64,000 nucleotides of DNA from Certhia americana (taxonomy: Eukaryota > Chordata > Aves > Passeriformes > Certhiidae): contig JAGMWU010000125.1 in assembly GCA_018697195.1 (NCBI GenBank), positions 36,001-100,000 of the forward strand. Direction: 5' to 3'. Below the pieces are notes generated by a model, which was not told where the DNA came from, ran no database searches, and saw only the letters and a list, made by a program, of their open reading frames with translations. Position 1 is the stretch's first letter, and each line of letters begins with the position of its first letter. Position numbers and translations under genes: made by a program. Positions 12,910-28,441 of this stretch are shown piece after piece.

Positions 12910-14795
12910 GCAGGCACACTGCCATGAAGTACAGCAAATCAATCTTCTCAGCAGTGATGGATCAGGGAGCAGACTGGAAGTTTTACAGGTATATGAAACC
13001 CTGCGAGTATAAAGACACCATTAAAACACTGCCATTAAATTCCAACACTGAAGGATTATCACGGCCCCTGGAGCTAAGCAGGTCATTATGTGACTGCATA
13101 TTTTTCATTACCATTTTTTATATACATATATATGAAGCAGAATAGTATTCACAACTGTTTCACCCTCTCTCCTGCTGAAGACCTCTGCTTTATACTCAGC
13201 ATCCACTTCCACAAATAAAATGCAATATACCATCAACAGATAAATGAGATCCCTACAGGGCTTTTATTCTGCTGTACTATTATATCTACTTTTCCACAAG
13301 ATTTCTGCTTAAATGGCTCTCTTTATGCACATGCACAAAGATGACATACACCTGTCTAAATATAATCTGATAGTGAAGAGCTCTTCTGTGTGGGGAAATG
13401 CATCTTTTCCTCCTAATTTGCCATAATGACTTATTAACACTGCTGGAACTAGGGATGCATTAGCTTCCCTACAATAAAAGTCACCAAGATGTTATATAGT
13501 AGCTGGATTTTTTTTCCCTTTCCTTAGAAACAAAAAAGAGAGGAGTTCTGAATGTTACCTTTCTGATTTCACCATAAAAACAAGTGTTTTGAGGGATTAC
13601 AGCTTCATACACTGCTGACATTGACTAATAGCTTTTAACAAGATGGAAATGTTTGTGTGAGCCACATTGAGTAAGATATTTGTAAATCTGTGAAACCTCA
13701 AAGTAAATGGTCATGCTGTGCCATAGGGTAGCTCAGATATCACTACCAACATAGTAGCTATCTTATAAAACACTTATTCAAAGGGCAGACAAATTTATTA
13801 GCTGGTAGTGTAATTTTCTGTCGTCATGAATATTTCAGTCAAAAGTAACCTGCCTCAGAGAATAAGAATTCTTTACTCCTTTTTTACGATAGAAGTCAAA
13901 GCATTTTATGATCTGGACACTGAGGTACTGGAGGGGTACATCCCCACAACTCTTTGGACAACTGAGAGCTGAGGCTTGGCAGAGAAGTACTGAAGAGAGA
14001 TGGGATGAAGGAATAAGAAAGAGCTGTATGTAAGGATTCTGGCTCAGGTTATTGTACTAATAAAATGTGAAAGGGAGGGAGTTTTGATGCACCAGCAGAC
14101 CAGAGAATACCTCGTTTTTGAGAAGAGACAGAGTGTAAAGCTAAGTTATTGTTCATCAGTGTATGTCAGAATCGCACTTAAAACCTGCTTTTCCTTGCAT
14201 ATCTCTCTATTAGTCAGAAACACAGGACCATTGCGTGAATAGGCCCAGGTGGAATAGATTTCAGTGATCTTCATGAGGCTGCAGTATGCTGGTGACCAAA
14301 TAGGAAGTTTGCATTAGCATTGCCTTGATGCAGTGCACCTCTTTCTACCACAGGTCATCCCAAATTCAAAAAGAAGCATAACCATTATAAATAGAAACAC
14401 ATGCAGTCACCATTCCTGACAGTAAGGAGCCAGAAGCTGATCTGGTTGGCCAAGTTTACTCTTTTAAAAATGCTGGCTTTGCTCTAAATGCTCTATTTTT
14501 CCTTTTACAGTACTACAAGAGCCACTGCCAAGCTTCTCTGGACAGATGTTGCGCCAGTATAGAGAGGAGGGCTGTTCAGTGGGGAGGGCAGTAGAAGGCT
14601 CTGTTATGTTATAAGGCTCAAATTCTTCAGTGTTTCATATTCCAGGCAAGAGGAGTGGCATGTCCAGACTGGTTGAGAACTGGTCCCTAACTAATTTCTC
14701 CTACAAATGGTTCTGTGAGTTTAGGTCATTGATGCTGATCTGCACTTATTTCAGGGTTTGCCACATACATCCCAGATCCCAGAGAGAGCACTTAC

Positions 14796-14960
14796 CCTGC
14801 ATGCAGAGTCCATCTGTGCAGTTCTTGGACTGCAGCACCAGCCCCTCACAGTCCTTCCCCCCATTCTTGGGAGCTGGGGCCGTGCACTCTCTCCTGCGCC
14901 AGTGGGTGCACTCCGTGCCACAGGTGGACCACTTGCTCCAGGATGTCCACTTGCCATCCA
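14796..14960 (-). CDS. UNC5C: UNC5C exon 7: second thrombospondin type 1 repeat
   Basis: This 165-nt exon is phase 1 at both ends. It encodes [20 protein letters not shown], then [20 protein letters not shown] and [15 protein letters not shown]. The second tryptophan ladder (WTSWSKW), six cysteines and the WRRREC arginine layer are present. NCT is a potential N-glycosylation site. The donor is CAG G|GTAAGT, close to consensus. Joined directly to the transmembrane exon the junction reads CMQ-A-APDSDD. Joined to the cassette exon at 1835-1779 it reads CMQ-G-FIYPIS. Small differences from the mammalian protein as I recall it (GKWTS for GRWTP, CEG for CDG) are conservative. Confidence 0.97.
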
Positions 14961-16146
14961 CTGAGACAAGCAAAGGACACAACTTGTTAGGAGTACACAA
15001 AAGTGAGAACAAGACAGAGTGATGCACATGTCAGGTCAGCACAAGCCAGTCAACAGGTCCCCATCATTCCTGGATCAGCCTGCTCTTCTGCTTCTAGCCT
15101 TTAAATGCACATTCACCCCCACATCTCCTTTCTCTCTGCCCCAGCCCCGTTTCTGGTCTTTCCTCCCCTTTATATAAACTTCTAACCAGTTTATCTGTGC
15201 TCCAATTGTACAAGCAACAAGTCAGCAATTTTTGATTTAATTTTGTGGCCAGGAGGGTGTGGCATTTTTTTAACACTTGTCCAGAAATTCTTCTTTAATA
15301 GGAAGACATTTAATGTTAAATATTCTCTGTTAAAAGAAATATCTAGATGCACCAATTTATTTCACATGAACAGAACCATGAATGTGTTTAGCACCTTTCA
15401 AAATACTGCAAATTATTTTCAAAAGCACTAAAATGAACAGCTGAAGAACAATATACAAAGTTATTCCAGTGACAGAGCTGGATTACCAAGCTTCACAAGC
15501 TGAAGATGGCCTAAATGCCATCGATTTGACTGGGTCAGTAGTAGGAGAGTACTGAACAGTAGGACAGACGGCAGAATTTTATCACAGAGAAGGCACCAGC
15601 TACACTTCAGGTCCTGAAACAATTTCATATCTTTCAGAAGTTTACATTTAAATAACTTCTGAAAGTATGGGTACACATCTCTTTCCAATAAAAATGCCTT
15701 TGTATCTGACAATTGTATATGTCAGGTAAACATCTGCCTCAAATTTAATATCCACATCCCAGATGCTTTACTTGCTGAGACAGCTGGACTGAACAGACAT
15801 TGCAAACATATTTACATCACAGTTGCTTTCTATATTCAAATCCCAATTTTTTCCAGAGCTTTCAACCTTTATCTTCTACATTTTGATGCTCTGAATGTTC
15901 TCCAAATCCCCTGAATTGTAAGAGCTGGGACCACAGTGCAAGCAGCATGCAAAAGAAGGGCTGGAACCCATGCTGCTTGATATGATGTGCTCACTATTTT
16001 ATCTACTTATGTACTACCATTGATTCAATATTAATTCCCTGAAATGTTGGATTTGTTAATAACGAGAAGGAGGCTTTTGCAACTAATAGCGTTCTCCTGA
16101 AATGACTGATGACAGAAAGTATTTATGTGTGATGTTCATACTGAAC
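14961..16146 (-). other. UNC5C: UNC5C intron 6
   Basis: This 1.19-kb intron lies between the two TSP1 exons, with donor GTTCAG and acceptor cttgtctcag. No repeat, RNA gene or additional exon is recognised. Confidence 0.9.
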
Positions 16147-16314
16147 CTGGACACAGAGTGGTGCAAGCTATTTTCTGAACGCTCTGGCCCTCGCAGAAGG
16201 CGCCACCGTTGAGCGGGGCAGGGTTGGTGCAGGTCCTCGTGCGCTTCTGGAAGCCTCTCCCGCAGCGGCTGTTACACACGGACCACTCTGTCCAGGTAGA
16301 CCAGCCTCCATTCA
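16147..16314 (-). CDS. UNC5C: UNC5C exon 6: first thrombospondin type 1 repeat
   Basis: This 168-nt exon is phase 1 at both ends. It encodes [20 protein letters not shown], then [20 protein letters not shown] and [16 protein letters not shown]. It shows the complete TSP1 signature: the tryptophan ladder WSTWTEW, a likely C-mannosylation motif (WxxW), six cysteines, and the arginine/lysine layer ([12 protein letters not shown]) that stacks with the tryptophans. TSP1 repeats of UNC5 receptors form the membrane-proximal stalk and support netrin responses. The acceptor (gtctttgcag) is good. The donor (CAG|GTTCAG) departs from GTRAGT at +3, +4 and +6, which makes it the weakest 5' splice site among these exons. 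The RGF here is RGY in mammals as I remember. Confidence 0.97.
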
Positions 16315-18557
<2,243 letters not shown>

Positions 18558-19882
18558 TCAAAGGGCCAGAGGGGAGGCAGTGAGTCAGCACAAGCCACAC
18601 CAATATGGACAGACACAGATTTTGCAATTACGTTCTCATCCCAGAAAATACTCCCAAGTGTTTTCTGTGTCAAGGCACGTGATGAAGGACTCACCTGATG
18701 AATGTCACCAACTGAAACAAAACACCAGGGCAGAAAAACAGGAGAACACTCTTCATGCCTACCCTTTCCTTCAAGTCCCCTTTTGTCCCACCCATCCACA
18801 TAGCAGCTGTCTTGCCTTGCCTTGAAAATATCAATGCATTTTCAAAGGCTGCCAGGTACTGTACAGAGAAAAGCTGATCTGTACTTTTAGAGTAGGAAGC
18901 AAGGCAAAAGGAAAGGGTGATACCTTAGGAGCATATCTGCAATTCTCCTACAATGTCAGAAACCCTAAATCAGCACAGATCACTCACATTGTTTTCCATA
19001 TCTTGCCTAATTAGGCAGTTAATAATGCAGCAACCTTGTAGTTCCTGCCCTGGGTCTAAAACCATGAGGCTCCATACTGGAGTGGGTAGCACTAACAAAT
19101 CACAAACCCCAATGTTTTTAAGTACACTTGCATTCATATGCACATTGTCTAGCTTCAATGAGAATGAAACAAAATAGAGTCAGTTACCAAGGAAATACGA
19201 AATTACAAGGACATTGGTGCTTATTTTTCCTCTTTATTTGTGTAAGCTATATTTTACTTTAATAAAGCATGATTTCCTTGGTTGCACAGAAAAATATTTT
19301 CATATGAGATTTTTAATCTAGACAATATTCTCTTTATTGCCTTTCTAAGAAAACACCCTGTTATATCCCAGCTGACTTCTGTGAGCCACTCTAATATAAT
19401 TTGGCTGCAAATCTAGTAGCTCGTTTTCATTTGAACCGAGTGCACTGAAGGACAGGACTGAGGCCCTAGATGGATCAAAGCTGGGCATTCACATCACTGG
19501 ATCTCTTCACTCTGTGCCCAGGATTTAATTAAAGGAAGAAAAACATAACCATAATAAACCCACTGGACTTGTGAGTTTCTAGTAGCCAAGTCCTTCTCTC
19601 ACGAACCCCACTTTTCTAATGACATTTCAGGAACTACCCGAGCATTGACACAGCCTAAAAGCCACCTGAGACAGCTGTAAAGACTGCCCCAAACCATGGT
19701 GAGAAAAAAACAATCATTTCTCCTGGTGTTCAACACAGAGGGCTCTATTCACCCCCAGACAAAGCCAGTCAATGCTGCAAGACCAGTGCTGGCAGATGTG
19801 GGCTTAGATTATAGGTGCCCACCATTCACTCCCACCTTTAGCCCTGCCTTAAGCAGCTCCAGCTCCTCAACTCCAGTTTGGG

Positions 19883-19912
19883 TGGATGCACTTCAGGTAT
19901 GAAGTGCATCCA
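19883..19912. repeat. Perfect 12-bp hairpin, 6-nt loop
   Basis: Arms tggatgcacttc and gaagtgcatcca are exactly complementary around a 6-base loop (aggtat). It is too short for a typical miRNA precursor, and the flanks add only weak pairing. The function is unknown. Confidence 0.85.
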
Positions 19913-20854
19913 AAGATTTACACCTTTAGTGAATGTAGAGCTACTGCTCCAAGGAAAGCCTGATTTAAACCCCTCTCTTTCATAGCAGACTCCTGTGGGA
20001 TGTGGCAGCCTCACAGCTGTTGATACTGCGGAGCTTAAAGACAGTGGTGTAACAAGGGCTCTGGAAATGGATACGTGTGTCTGCAAGGAACAGGGGAGGA
20101 AGACAAAGACATAAAACTTTGGAGGTTATATTTCCATCACCGTCACAATCATGTTTCACCATGGAAGATACAAGCATACAGCTCATAGTCAATAATCTGT
20201 TTTTCCTTGAACGAATGACTAATCTTGTTTTTTCACCTTTCTTGAATCCTAATAACTTTCAGGTATAATCAAGACAGACAGATTCCTGTTCAGTCAATGG
20301 CAATATTTGGCTCCTTCCTCACCTGTAGGCCAAGCCTGCATGAATTCTGGACTGAAAATCAAGCCAGAAGCTTATCTCCAACAGTGGTATGCTGCCATTT
20401 AACACAAAACCCATGCATTTCTTTGGGTTTAATGTCACTATTTATTTCTGGGATGGTTATACCAGGCTGTAAAAGATGCTACACACACTGCCAGAGCTGT
20501 GTACATCTCACTTTCAGATCTGCCTGTACTCTTGCTCTGCTTTGCACATTGAGGACACCAGGACACCAGTAAGGACAGGACTACAGTCTACATGGTCTAA
20601 GGCTCGGTTTAAAATATTTCTGGTACACCCATCCAAGAATATACTCTAGCAGGCTTTGGCATCTTCAAGGCTCCATGACCAAGCATGTGGTTCTACTACT
20701 CTGCAACATTTTCTCTCTTTGCAAAAAAGCACATACATATTCAATCCGGGTCTCAAAGGAGTAGGCAAAATTAAAGATGTAAGCATTGAATTCCCTATCA
20801 TCCCTGCAAAACCACCAAAGATAATATGAAAAGAGAAGTAGAGAAGTTGCCAAT

Positions 20855-20880
<26 letters not shown>
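20855..20880 (+). repeat. 26-base A homopolymer
   Basis: This A run directly follows 'gccaat', so an overlapping AATAAA-like string precedes it. That resembles a retroposed tail, but no target-site duplication or known source sequence could be recognised upstream. Confidence 0.9.
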
Positions 20881-20885
<5 letters not shown>

Positions 20886-22867
20886 AAACAAAGCAGCTCT
20901 GTATAATTCAGTATATTGCCTCTGGCTCTACACCAAATCTCTGAAGAAAAAGATCGTTTTTCACCTAATGTCTCACGGAATTTGCTAACAATAAAAGTTT
21001 GAAGAACAACAGTATATATGTATTTGGGTTTTTTCTGCCATCAGTACATCAGTACTGTGTGTGCATGTCTAAATGCCATCTCTTTTACAAGGTATCTCTT
21101 TAATATGTTTTTATAATTCAGTCTTCTAGCATCCAGGTTTTTATGGTGTCTCTTAATGTTGCGAACTCTAATGTCTAATTGAAGGAAGGTACTGAAGGAT
21201 GATTTGACAAGCGGTACACCTGTACACCTGCAGGGGAGTGGACAGAGGACCAGCAGGATACAAACAGGCACTTCAAAGTGCACAAAAGCCTGAATTCAAG
21301 GTCATCACACCCTCATGCCTCCATTTTTCATCTCTCTGGAGATGTTCTAGAGTAGATGTTTGCTTTTGCCTAACTATTAAGGATGTATATTTACTGGCTG
21401 TAATCAGAACAATTCTTGAACGTGTACCTAGCTCTAAGTATTCAATTAAATCAGGCACATCCCTCCAGCTGTTATTGATAAATGTACTGATGGTCATACA
21501 TCTATGTAGAAAAAGCATGGGATCATTTTTTTCCTTATCAGAACAGCAATCATTTAATCGGAAAAAATTATGCCATGAAGGATGAGGTAAGTGTACCCTC
21601 TGGGGGATGACAGCTATGGAAAATTACAATTACAACAACATATACATGTTGTTTCTCATATACCAAACCCCAAGAACAAAGCAGACAATATCTCTTTTCT
21701 TCTTCTTAGTTTTCTACACAAGAAGATATTTTTGTTATATGTTTGCAATCTGACTAGCAAGAGAAGGCCACTCAGCTGAGATGTGAGAGTGGTGAATGAA
21801 AACCTCACCAACAGAATCTGCTGATGCTGAGAAGCTGGAGCACACCTGGAGCCAGCTACCTTTTGGTCAGAGCTTCTTAGCACTCTGGATGCAACTTGCA
21901 GTTCCATGAGGCACACAGATCCTACCAGCTGCACTGGAGATGCACATCCAGGGCTGCTAATGGGCTGGCAAGCAAGCCTGCAGGAGACTGAGCTGTCCCA
22001 GTGTCCAGTGGGGGAAGGCACGATCCAAGGTGTTTGTAATTTAGAACAACAACCCTTGTAGTGTCTTTTCTGTCATCCCGCTCCCTGGTGAGAGACAGAT
22101 GTGTTGTCTCTAATCATTCACTGATTGGTATCGGGAGATACATTAACATAATTGGCACATTTGTTCTAATTAACAGAGGGAACCTGCCACATGCCACCCA
22201 ACATGAAAAGCAAGACCATCAGCAAGAACAGAAAACTGCAATAACCACCTCAGCTCAACCTGGGAGCTGCAGCCAGACCTGTGCTGCCATAGGGTGTTTC
22301 CAGCAGCAGCACACACAGAGACTAAGACCTGCAAAGACAGGCCAGGCTTCTGTGCAGACTAAATGAACACAGGGAACATAAATCACACAAGTGATTGCAC
22401 ACGCAGGAAAACCTATTACAGAAGCTAATTGCTGATACAAATTTAGCCATAGCAAGTTACCAGCACTTAAATCTCTTGGCACACTTGAGAATGTGTGACT
22501 GTTTTAGAAACTGGTAGAGCAGAAACACATCTGCTCCAAAAGAAACACCAGGATGGAAAAGGAATATGATCTCATCTAGATGCTGCCCTCTTGATCATAA
22601 GTGTTGTTCCCTACATGCCCGCAACCTCGAGAACTAAGTCAGCAGGGTCCGAGTTCTGGATCCCAGTTGCTTGTTGCCTTCTCTGCAACAACCTGCCCCA
22701 GAGTCATCTTCAGAGCAAGGAGCACCTGTCAAAACCAGCAAGTTTTCTACCCTCCAGACACAGGCAAAGCCTGCCAGTGCAATTTTCCACAAGAAACAAG
22801 ATGAAAACATCTGGGAGCAGCAAGAGGCTTGCCTTGATGAAAGGCAATTTGTATTTTTGGAAGGCGA

Positions 22868-22892
22868 GAACATTGCACCCCATGCAATGTTC
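22868..22892. repeat. Perfect 10-bp inverted repeat, 5-nt loop
   Basis: Arms gaacattgca and tgcaatgttc flank the loop cccca. A 10-bp perfect hairpin is near what chance gives in 64 kb. It is recorded because it lies inside the region of many overlapping open frames. Confidence 0.8.
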
Positions 22893-24829
22893 CTTCCCCA
22901 TGCCTGGTTGGCACAGCAGGATTGCTTTCCATCTGGTTCCCCATCCACACTGGATTGTGGCTGGTGTTCTCTGCAGCTGTGCCAACTGGTCCCAGGGGCA
23001 TGGCTCACTTTGCAGCAGTCCCTGCTGAACTGGCATCACCTCCAATAGCTACAGGGAAATCTCAATTTCCTGGCTTCACCTGGAATTTAACACACACACA
23101 CATCCCAGTAATAAAGCATTTGTGAAACTAACTACCGATTTGGACACAATACAGGATGTCTAAGTGAGACTGAGAAAACTCTAGCACAGTTTTCATATGA
23201 GCCAGCAACAATTTTAGGTACCTTGAGACTTGAGTGCCTCTTTGAAGAATGTTATTTGATTTTGGATCTGGTTTAATCCCAGCAACTTTCTGCTGAAGAG
23301 GATGCTGACCTCTATGTATTATTTACTGGATATAAAAGGAAAAAGAAGTGATCTCCAAAGAGACTGAAATTACAGCACTAAAAGATTGCAAAACATACTG
23401 AGAACAAGACAGCAAATGCAAACCACCATGGTGTTCTGTTCAGTTGCTCTTATTGTGCTTCTGCTGCCAATAAGGAGAATTGTTGTTCCTGCTGTAGAAA
23501 CGTTTCCTTAATTACACATATATCCAGCTTTCTGCTTGCAGGGTGTATGTACAGATGCTGGATGCCTCCAGCCCCATTACAGCTTTGTTTTATGCACAAC
23601 GGAGAAGTTAAGCCTCAGAATAAACTTCTGACGTGGACTGGCAGCAGCAGATGAAGAACTTTATTCCACAGAGTCTCAAATTCAAACATAGATCATGGCA
23701 TTATTAAATGAAAACCACAGCATCTGCTATGTGGTCATCAGATGCTTCTGGGCTTCTTTTCCCACTTAAAAGAGGAGCTTGAACAGGAGACCCATAGCTC
23801 ACATATTGACTGAGACTTTTGGCACAATGTGATAGGTTGTGTTAGCTAAACCAGAATCCCAGAGCTGTCTTTGCCACAGAAAGCCACCTGCAGAGAAGAG
23901 GATAAGCTAGCAGGGTTCACGTCAGTGGTCTTGTAGAAAATCTCCCATTGTAATATTTCATGGAGGAACTACAAGTCTGACTGTTGTCCAGTCCCACATC
24001 ATCCTTGTCTGAACTGAATCATACAGCAACTGGATTCACTTTGGAGCATGCTCTCCCATCCCTTACACTGGCATCAGTAGAACTGCACTAGAAAGAAAAA
24101 GTACAGGGGTAGGTCCCCATAGAAAAGTCAGGTCTCAAAAAAAGTAGTTCTGCAAGAAGACCTGTGCTCTTTAGCATGCTTTTCTGCACTATGGAAATGA
24201 ACTGTTAGGAAATGTAAAAACAAGGCTGTCTAATAATCCAGTAGTCAGCATACTGCCAAGGAAAGAACAAATCCAAATGCAAACGTGTCCTTCAAGCAGG
24301 AGGTTGTAACCTATGCCTCACACTTTGCAAGAGTGACTCGATCACCCCCCAGTAGGCTGGGGGGTAAAATGTATGTTAAAATGGACAGAAATGTAGCGGA
24401 CCAGGTGCTGACAACTGCAAGGTGCTTTATCCTGTACTTTTAGAGGTCTGCATGACCAGACCTTATTTAATGGCTCTCCAAAGTAAAAGGTGAGGAGCTC
24501 TCATTCTTTTTGAGCTGTGCTGCTTCTGTACACAAACCTGCCGCCTTCTCCTCCCCACTCTTCCTCTCACACTGACACCCAAAGGCAGTTCTGCTGTATG
24601 TCACAAGGCACTGCAAAGGACAGTGCCACTTTTCAGCAATTAGCACTTGTGGCCACAAACTCCTCTACTTGTGTCTCTCTTGGAGCTCACTTTCCTGCTG
24701 TGAATATAAAACACTGTCTCAGTGACACATACCTGCACAGAAACGCAAACACATGAACTTCCAATTAAGGGATAACTGCTGCAAAGCATAAGAGGCTCTC
24801 AGGAAACAATGCAAACAGCTGTCATATTA

Positions 24830-25290
24830 ATAATCAATTAGATGGAGCTGCCTATTTGGAGAAGTCCCTAGCTTCCACCAGCCTTTGCCTGGGCAAGAGC
24901 AGCTGAATAAAGTTTGTGCCACAGTCATCTTGAGTCGGCTAAACACCCTCTTCGGCATCTTGACTCAGTGATCCTTTCCCCTTGCTCTAGTTCCTAATTA
25001 GAGCCATGAATGTGGATGAATATCACATCCAGTTATAAACCCAACTGGGTCACCAAACTGTACACTACACCCTGTTCTGCAATTAAATTACTCTGTGAAA
25101 CACCTCAATTAAAATTAAAGAAGCAATTACCCCCCTGTTAAAGGCACCACAAATCATACATTTCAATGCAAAAGTTCATCTGGCAGCTTATGGCATATTA
25201 ACCAATCTTACATCTCATTTGTGTTTTGATCTATAACCCACCAAAATGAGCTAATTTGATGTGACTCAATGTCTCTAACTAGATTTTATC
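24830..25290. promoter_or_regulatory. Candidate conserved noncoding element (homeodomain-type motifs)
   Basis: The stretch contains repeated TAAT/ATTA cores, for example 'aatcaattag', 'cctaattagagcc', 'caattaaattac' and 'ctcaattaaaattaaag', mixed with more complex sequence and no repeat signature. This texture is common in developmental enhancers in introns of axon-guidance genes. The call rests on motif content alone. Confidence 0.2.
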
Positions 25291-28200
25291 ATGTGCAATA
25301 GGATGCTGGTGTCTTTCAAAGAACAAGTTAAATGAGCTAAGGGGTTAAACGCTAACAACTCAGTCATTACTGCTGGAGCGTAACAGAATGGGATCCGTCC
25401 TGCCTTCTCAGGTTAGGTTTAGAAAACTGCACACAGACAGCAGAATGGAATTGAAATGGATGTTTCTGTTCATGCTGGGTAGCTGCAACTGTCTGATTTC
25501 CACTGAGCATGAGGCTGGCAGGTCAGACTGCTGATCTCATCACCTTGTCCTACTTCTCCCCATTGGGGAAAAGCAGAAGGCAGAGAAGCATAGAGCTAGG
25601 GCAAGGTGCTGTTTGTTTTTATGTTCACTCTTTTTTTAATCTTTTTGTCACAGTGGGAATATGTGTGTTTGCCCCTTCCCCCCTCAGCTACATGTGGAAA
25701 CCTCAGTGTAACAGCACCTGTGCTGGTCCTGCTGCTTGCCTGGGCCATGCACTGGGACAGCCCAAACATTTACCTGGGTGGTTCAGAACCTGTAGGTTTG
25801 TTCAGCTTGATATTGGCTATAAACCTGGGAGTGGGGAGAGATGCCATATGCAGCTGACACCCACACTGGTCAGGGGTGTATGATGGCAGAGAAACTGATC
25901 TCGTTTTTCCAGAGATCATGGTTCCTTACATTGTCCCAAGCGAACAAGGTGATGTACTATGATTTGACCTCAGGCTGTGAGGCTGGTGTATCTTAACACA
26001 TCTGTTTGGATTTGGATTTTGGCTTTTTCTTTTCATAATGCTCATGACCGAAGCCTGCTTTAATGCTTGTCATGTACAAGTGGATCTCAATGACTGGCAA
26101 GTGTTGCTTTAAAAGCTTTTCCTGCCTGTCTCTGTCTTTGTCCTTCTTGCCCTCTGGAGAAGTTGTATGTTGCTATGTAGTTCAGCTTTTCAGTAGTCCT
26201 AAGATCTGCTCCAGCATTGATCCATAAGAGCTTGACACAGTTAATTGCAATTAAACATTCTGGGAATGATAAGACTGAATTCCCCAGATACTGAAAAGAG
26301 GACAGAATTTATCCCTGAGCATGCTTGTTCTCACCACTTTGAAATACCAGGAAAAAAAGAAAAACAAACTAAACACCCAACAGAGAATGAAGGGGGAGAA
26401 CGGAATCAAAGAGAAAAAGCAAGTGAAAGATGTTGGGACTCTGGACTCCAGCACTGCACTGCATTACACTGAAGGTGCATTTTGTACAGTCTCACAGTGT
26501 AAGCCTTTCTTCATCTGTTTTCGTATTAAATCCAGTGGCTCCTTCAGAAGCTACTAAGTTTATAAAGAAACACAACAAAACCTAAACAAAACACAGTTTC
26601 CAGAGTGTGAGGAATCTAAAGCATATGCTCACCAAAGAATTTGGAAATGCTGCTCACAGCTGCATCATATGCATGACCCTACTGTACTTGGAATCAAAGC
26701 AGTGTTTCAACAAGATGGAAAACAGCCTCAGTCTGCTGCCTTCCTTCTCCCAAGCCTTTCTTATAGTTACCTGTACCATCAGAAACTTCTCCAAACAAAT
26801 AAATGAAGTCTTAAACAAAGAACTCATTCATCTTTAAATTAAAATAATCATGTAATCCTTCAACCCACAACTTATCTTTCATCTTTTCTTTTTTTTTCTT
26901 AAATTTATCTTACTAGCTTCTGCAAGTGGCTGTAATAAAGTGTCACATTAAGGTATTCATATTCATTAGTGTTCAGGTCTTTGTTCTTTTAATAGTGTTG
27001 GAAAGAATCTACAAAGAGGCTGTATTAGGCGGCTGTCCAATCTGGGTGTTTGATCTCTTTCTTACTTCAAAAGTCAGAAGAGCTAAAAACCCCACATTGA
27101 GAATGGTTCTTTTGAATGTCAGATAGGGAGGATAAGATTTCTGAGCCTGCCAAGTGTTAATTGGTGTCTGCCCTGACCATGGTACAAATAAGATTCAGAG
27201 TCAGTCACTGCACCATCATGAAGAACTATTGACAGAGTGAGCAGGATACTGGAAGGCAGGAAAAAGCACAACTGTTATGGCAGCAGCTCACAGAGGATTT
27301 TTTTCAGAGATCAATTTCTACAAATCATGTTAAATTATGCAGTTTGGGTCTCAGCCACTTGACTGGGGTATAACAGACCTTTCTGAGGGAACAATTGGCC
27401 TGGCTGCTGGAATTCCAGAGGTGCTTGTAACACTGCATAAAAACGAACTACCCATCAGCATTAATCTCTGTTTCCAGCAAAGGTAATGAAGTTCCCCAGT
27501 ACTACCCTGCACTGCCTGAACAACATATCCCACTGCAAAAACTCCTGTCACGGTACAACAAGAAGTTGATTTGATGCAAAGAAACATCAGAAAGGAAAAT
27601 AAAAACCTGCTGCTAAGTTCCTGATGAAACCCGACTGATTAATATTACAGTTGTCAGCAAGCTGGCTCAGCAGACCTAAACACTCTTTACAGTTTTGGAG
27701 ATCTTAATGGGGAAACAGCCTACACAACAAGAAAATGGGGAAAATCTTCTGTGCTAATTATTCTTTCTGATGTTTGTGGATACACTTCTGCAATTCTGAT
27801 AAAATCTAAACTTGGGTTAGATGGCGAGGTAACACTTTAAGCTTCATCTCCTGAGAAATCAGCTATCAGCGCTGAGTGACAACCACTTTGCTACTTAGCC
27901 ATGACAGTCTGACTTTTCCTAATGCAAATTGGCAACAGTTTCTTCTGTGCGTGGTAGAGTAAAACCGAAGAGAATTCAGATAGGGGAATTACCGTCATTA
28001 GCAATCAATTTTTCTCTTAACAGCCACAGTGGATTTAGGATTTCAGAGGCCCCCGTGTGACTCAGGGACCACCCTTCCGTGAGCTGTGAGTCTGAAGCTG
28101 GAGGCATCGCTGCACTTAGGGAAGCTGCTGCTCACTGCAGTTGTCAGGTACAGATTCTGCTGAAGGGCAGGCTGGCTCCTGCAGGGAGAGGACAGGCTAC

Positions 28201-28441
28201 CCACTCTGGGTTTGCTTAAAAACCAGTAGGAAAAACAGCTAAGGCCCTGAAGATGGCTTATTAGGCATACACATCCTTTATTTTCCCAAATCTCGTGCTG
28301 CTTTACCTGGGAACCTGTGTTGTACAATGGTACATCCTCTCATGCCAACTTGGCAGGGTGGTGCATACACACATGTGATAAATACAGTCTGGCAAACTAA
28401 AAACTAAAACATGTTTGAAAGGTGCTACTCAGAATAGGTGA

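Larger units (their letters stand above)
1836..14795 (-). other. UNC5C: UNC5C intron between TSP1-2 and the cassette exon
   Basis: This 12.96-kb intron has donor GTAAGT (14795) and acceptor tttttaag (1836). It contains a (GA)n patch at 12864-12909, a 17-base T run at 4658-4674, a strong inverted repeat at 2648-2696 and, next to the cassette, a pyrimidine-rich regulatory-looking region at 1862-1950 (given as plus-strand positions). Most of it is plain AT-rich intron in which I recognise no transposon, gene or RNA. Confidence 0.9.

Noticed and set aside
14630..15022. 130-codon plus-strand open frame over exon 7
   Set aside because: It is the antisense shadow of the GC-rich TSP1-2 coding exon, and the minus-strand frame matches UNC5C exactly.
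20640..20880. Possible retrocopy ending in the 26-base A run
   Set aside because: No target-site duplication was found and the upstream sequence matches no gene I recognise, so only the homopolymer is annotated.
27920..27930. Octamer ATGCAAAT (also near 37218), POU-type sites
   Set aside because: About two such 8-mers are expected by chance on both strands of 64 kb, more with this AT content.
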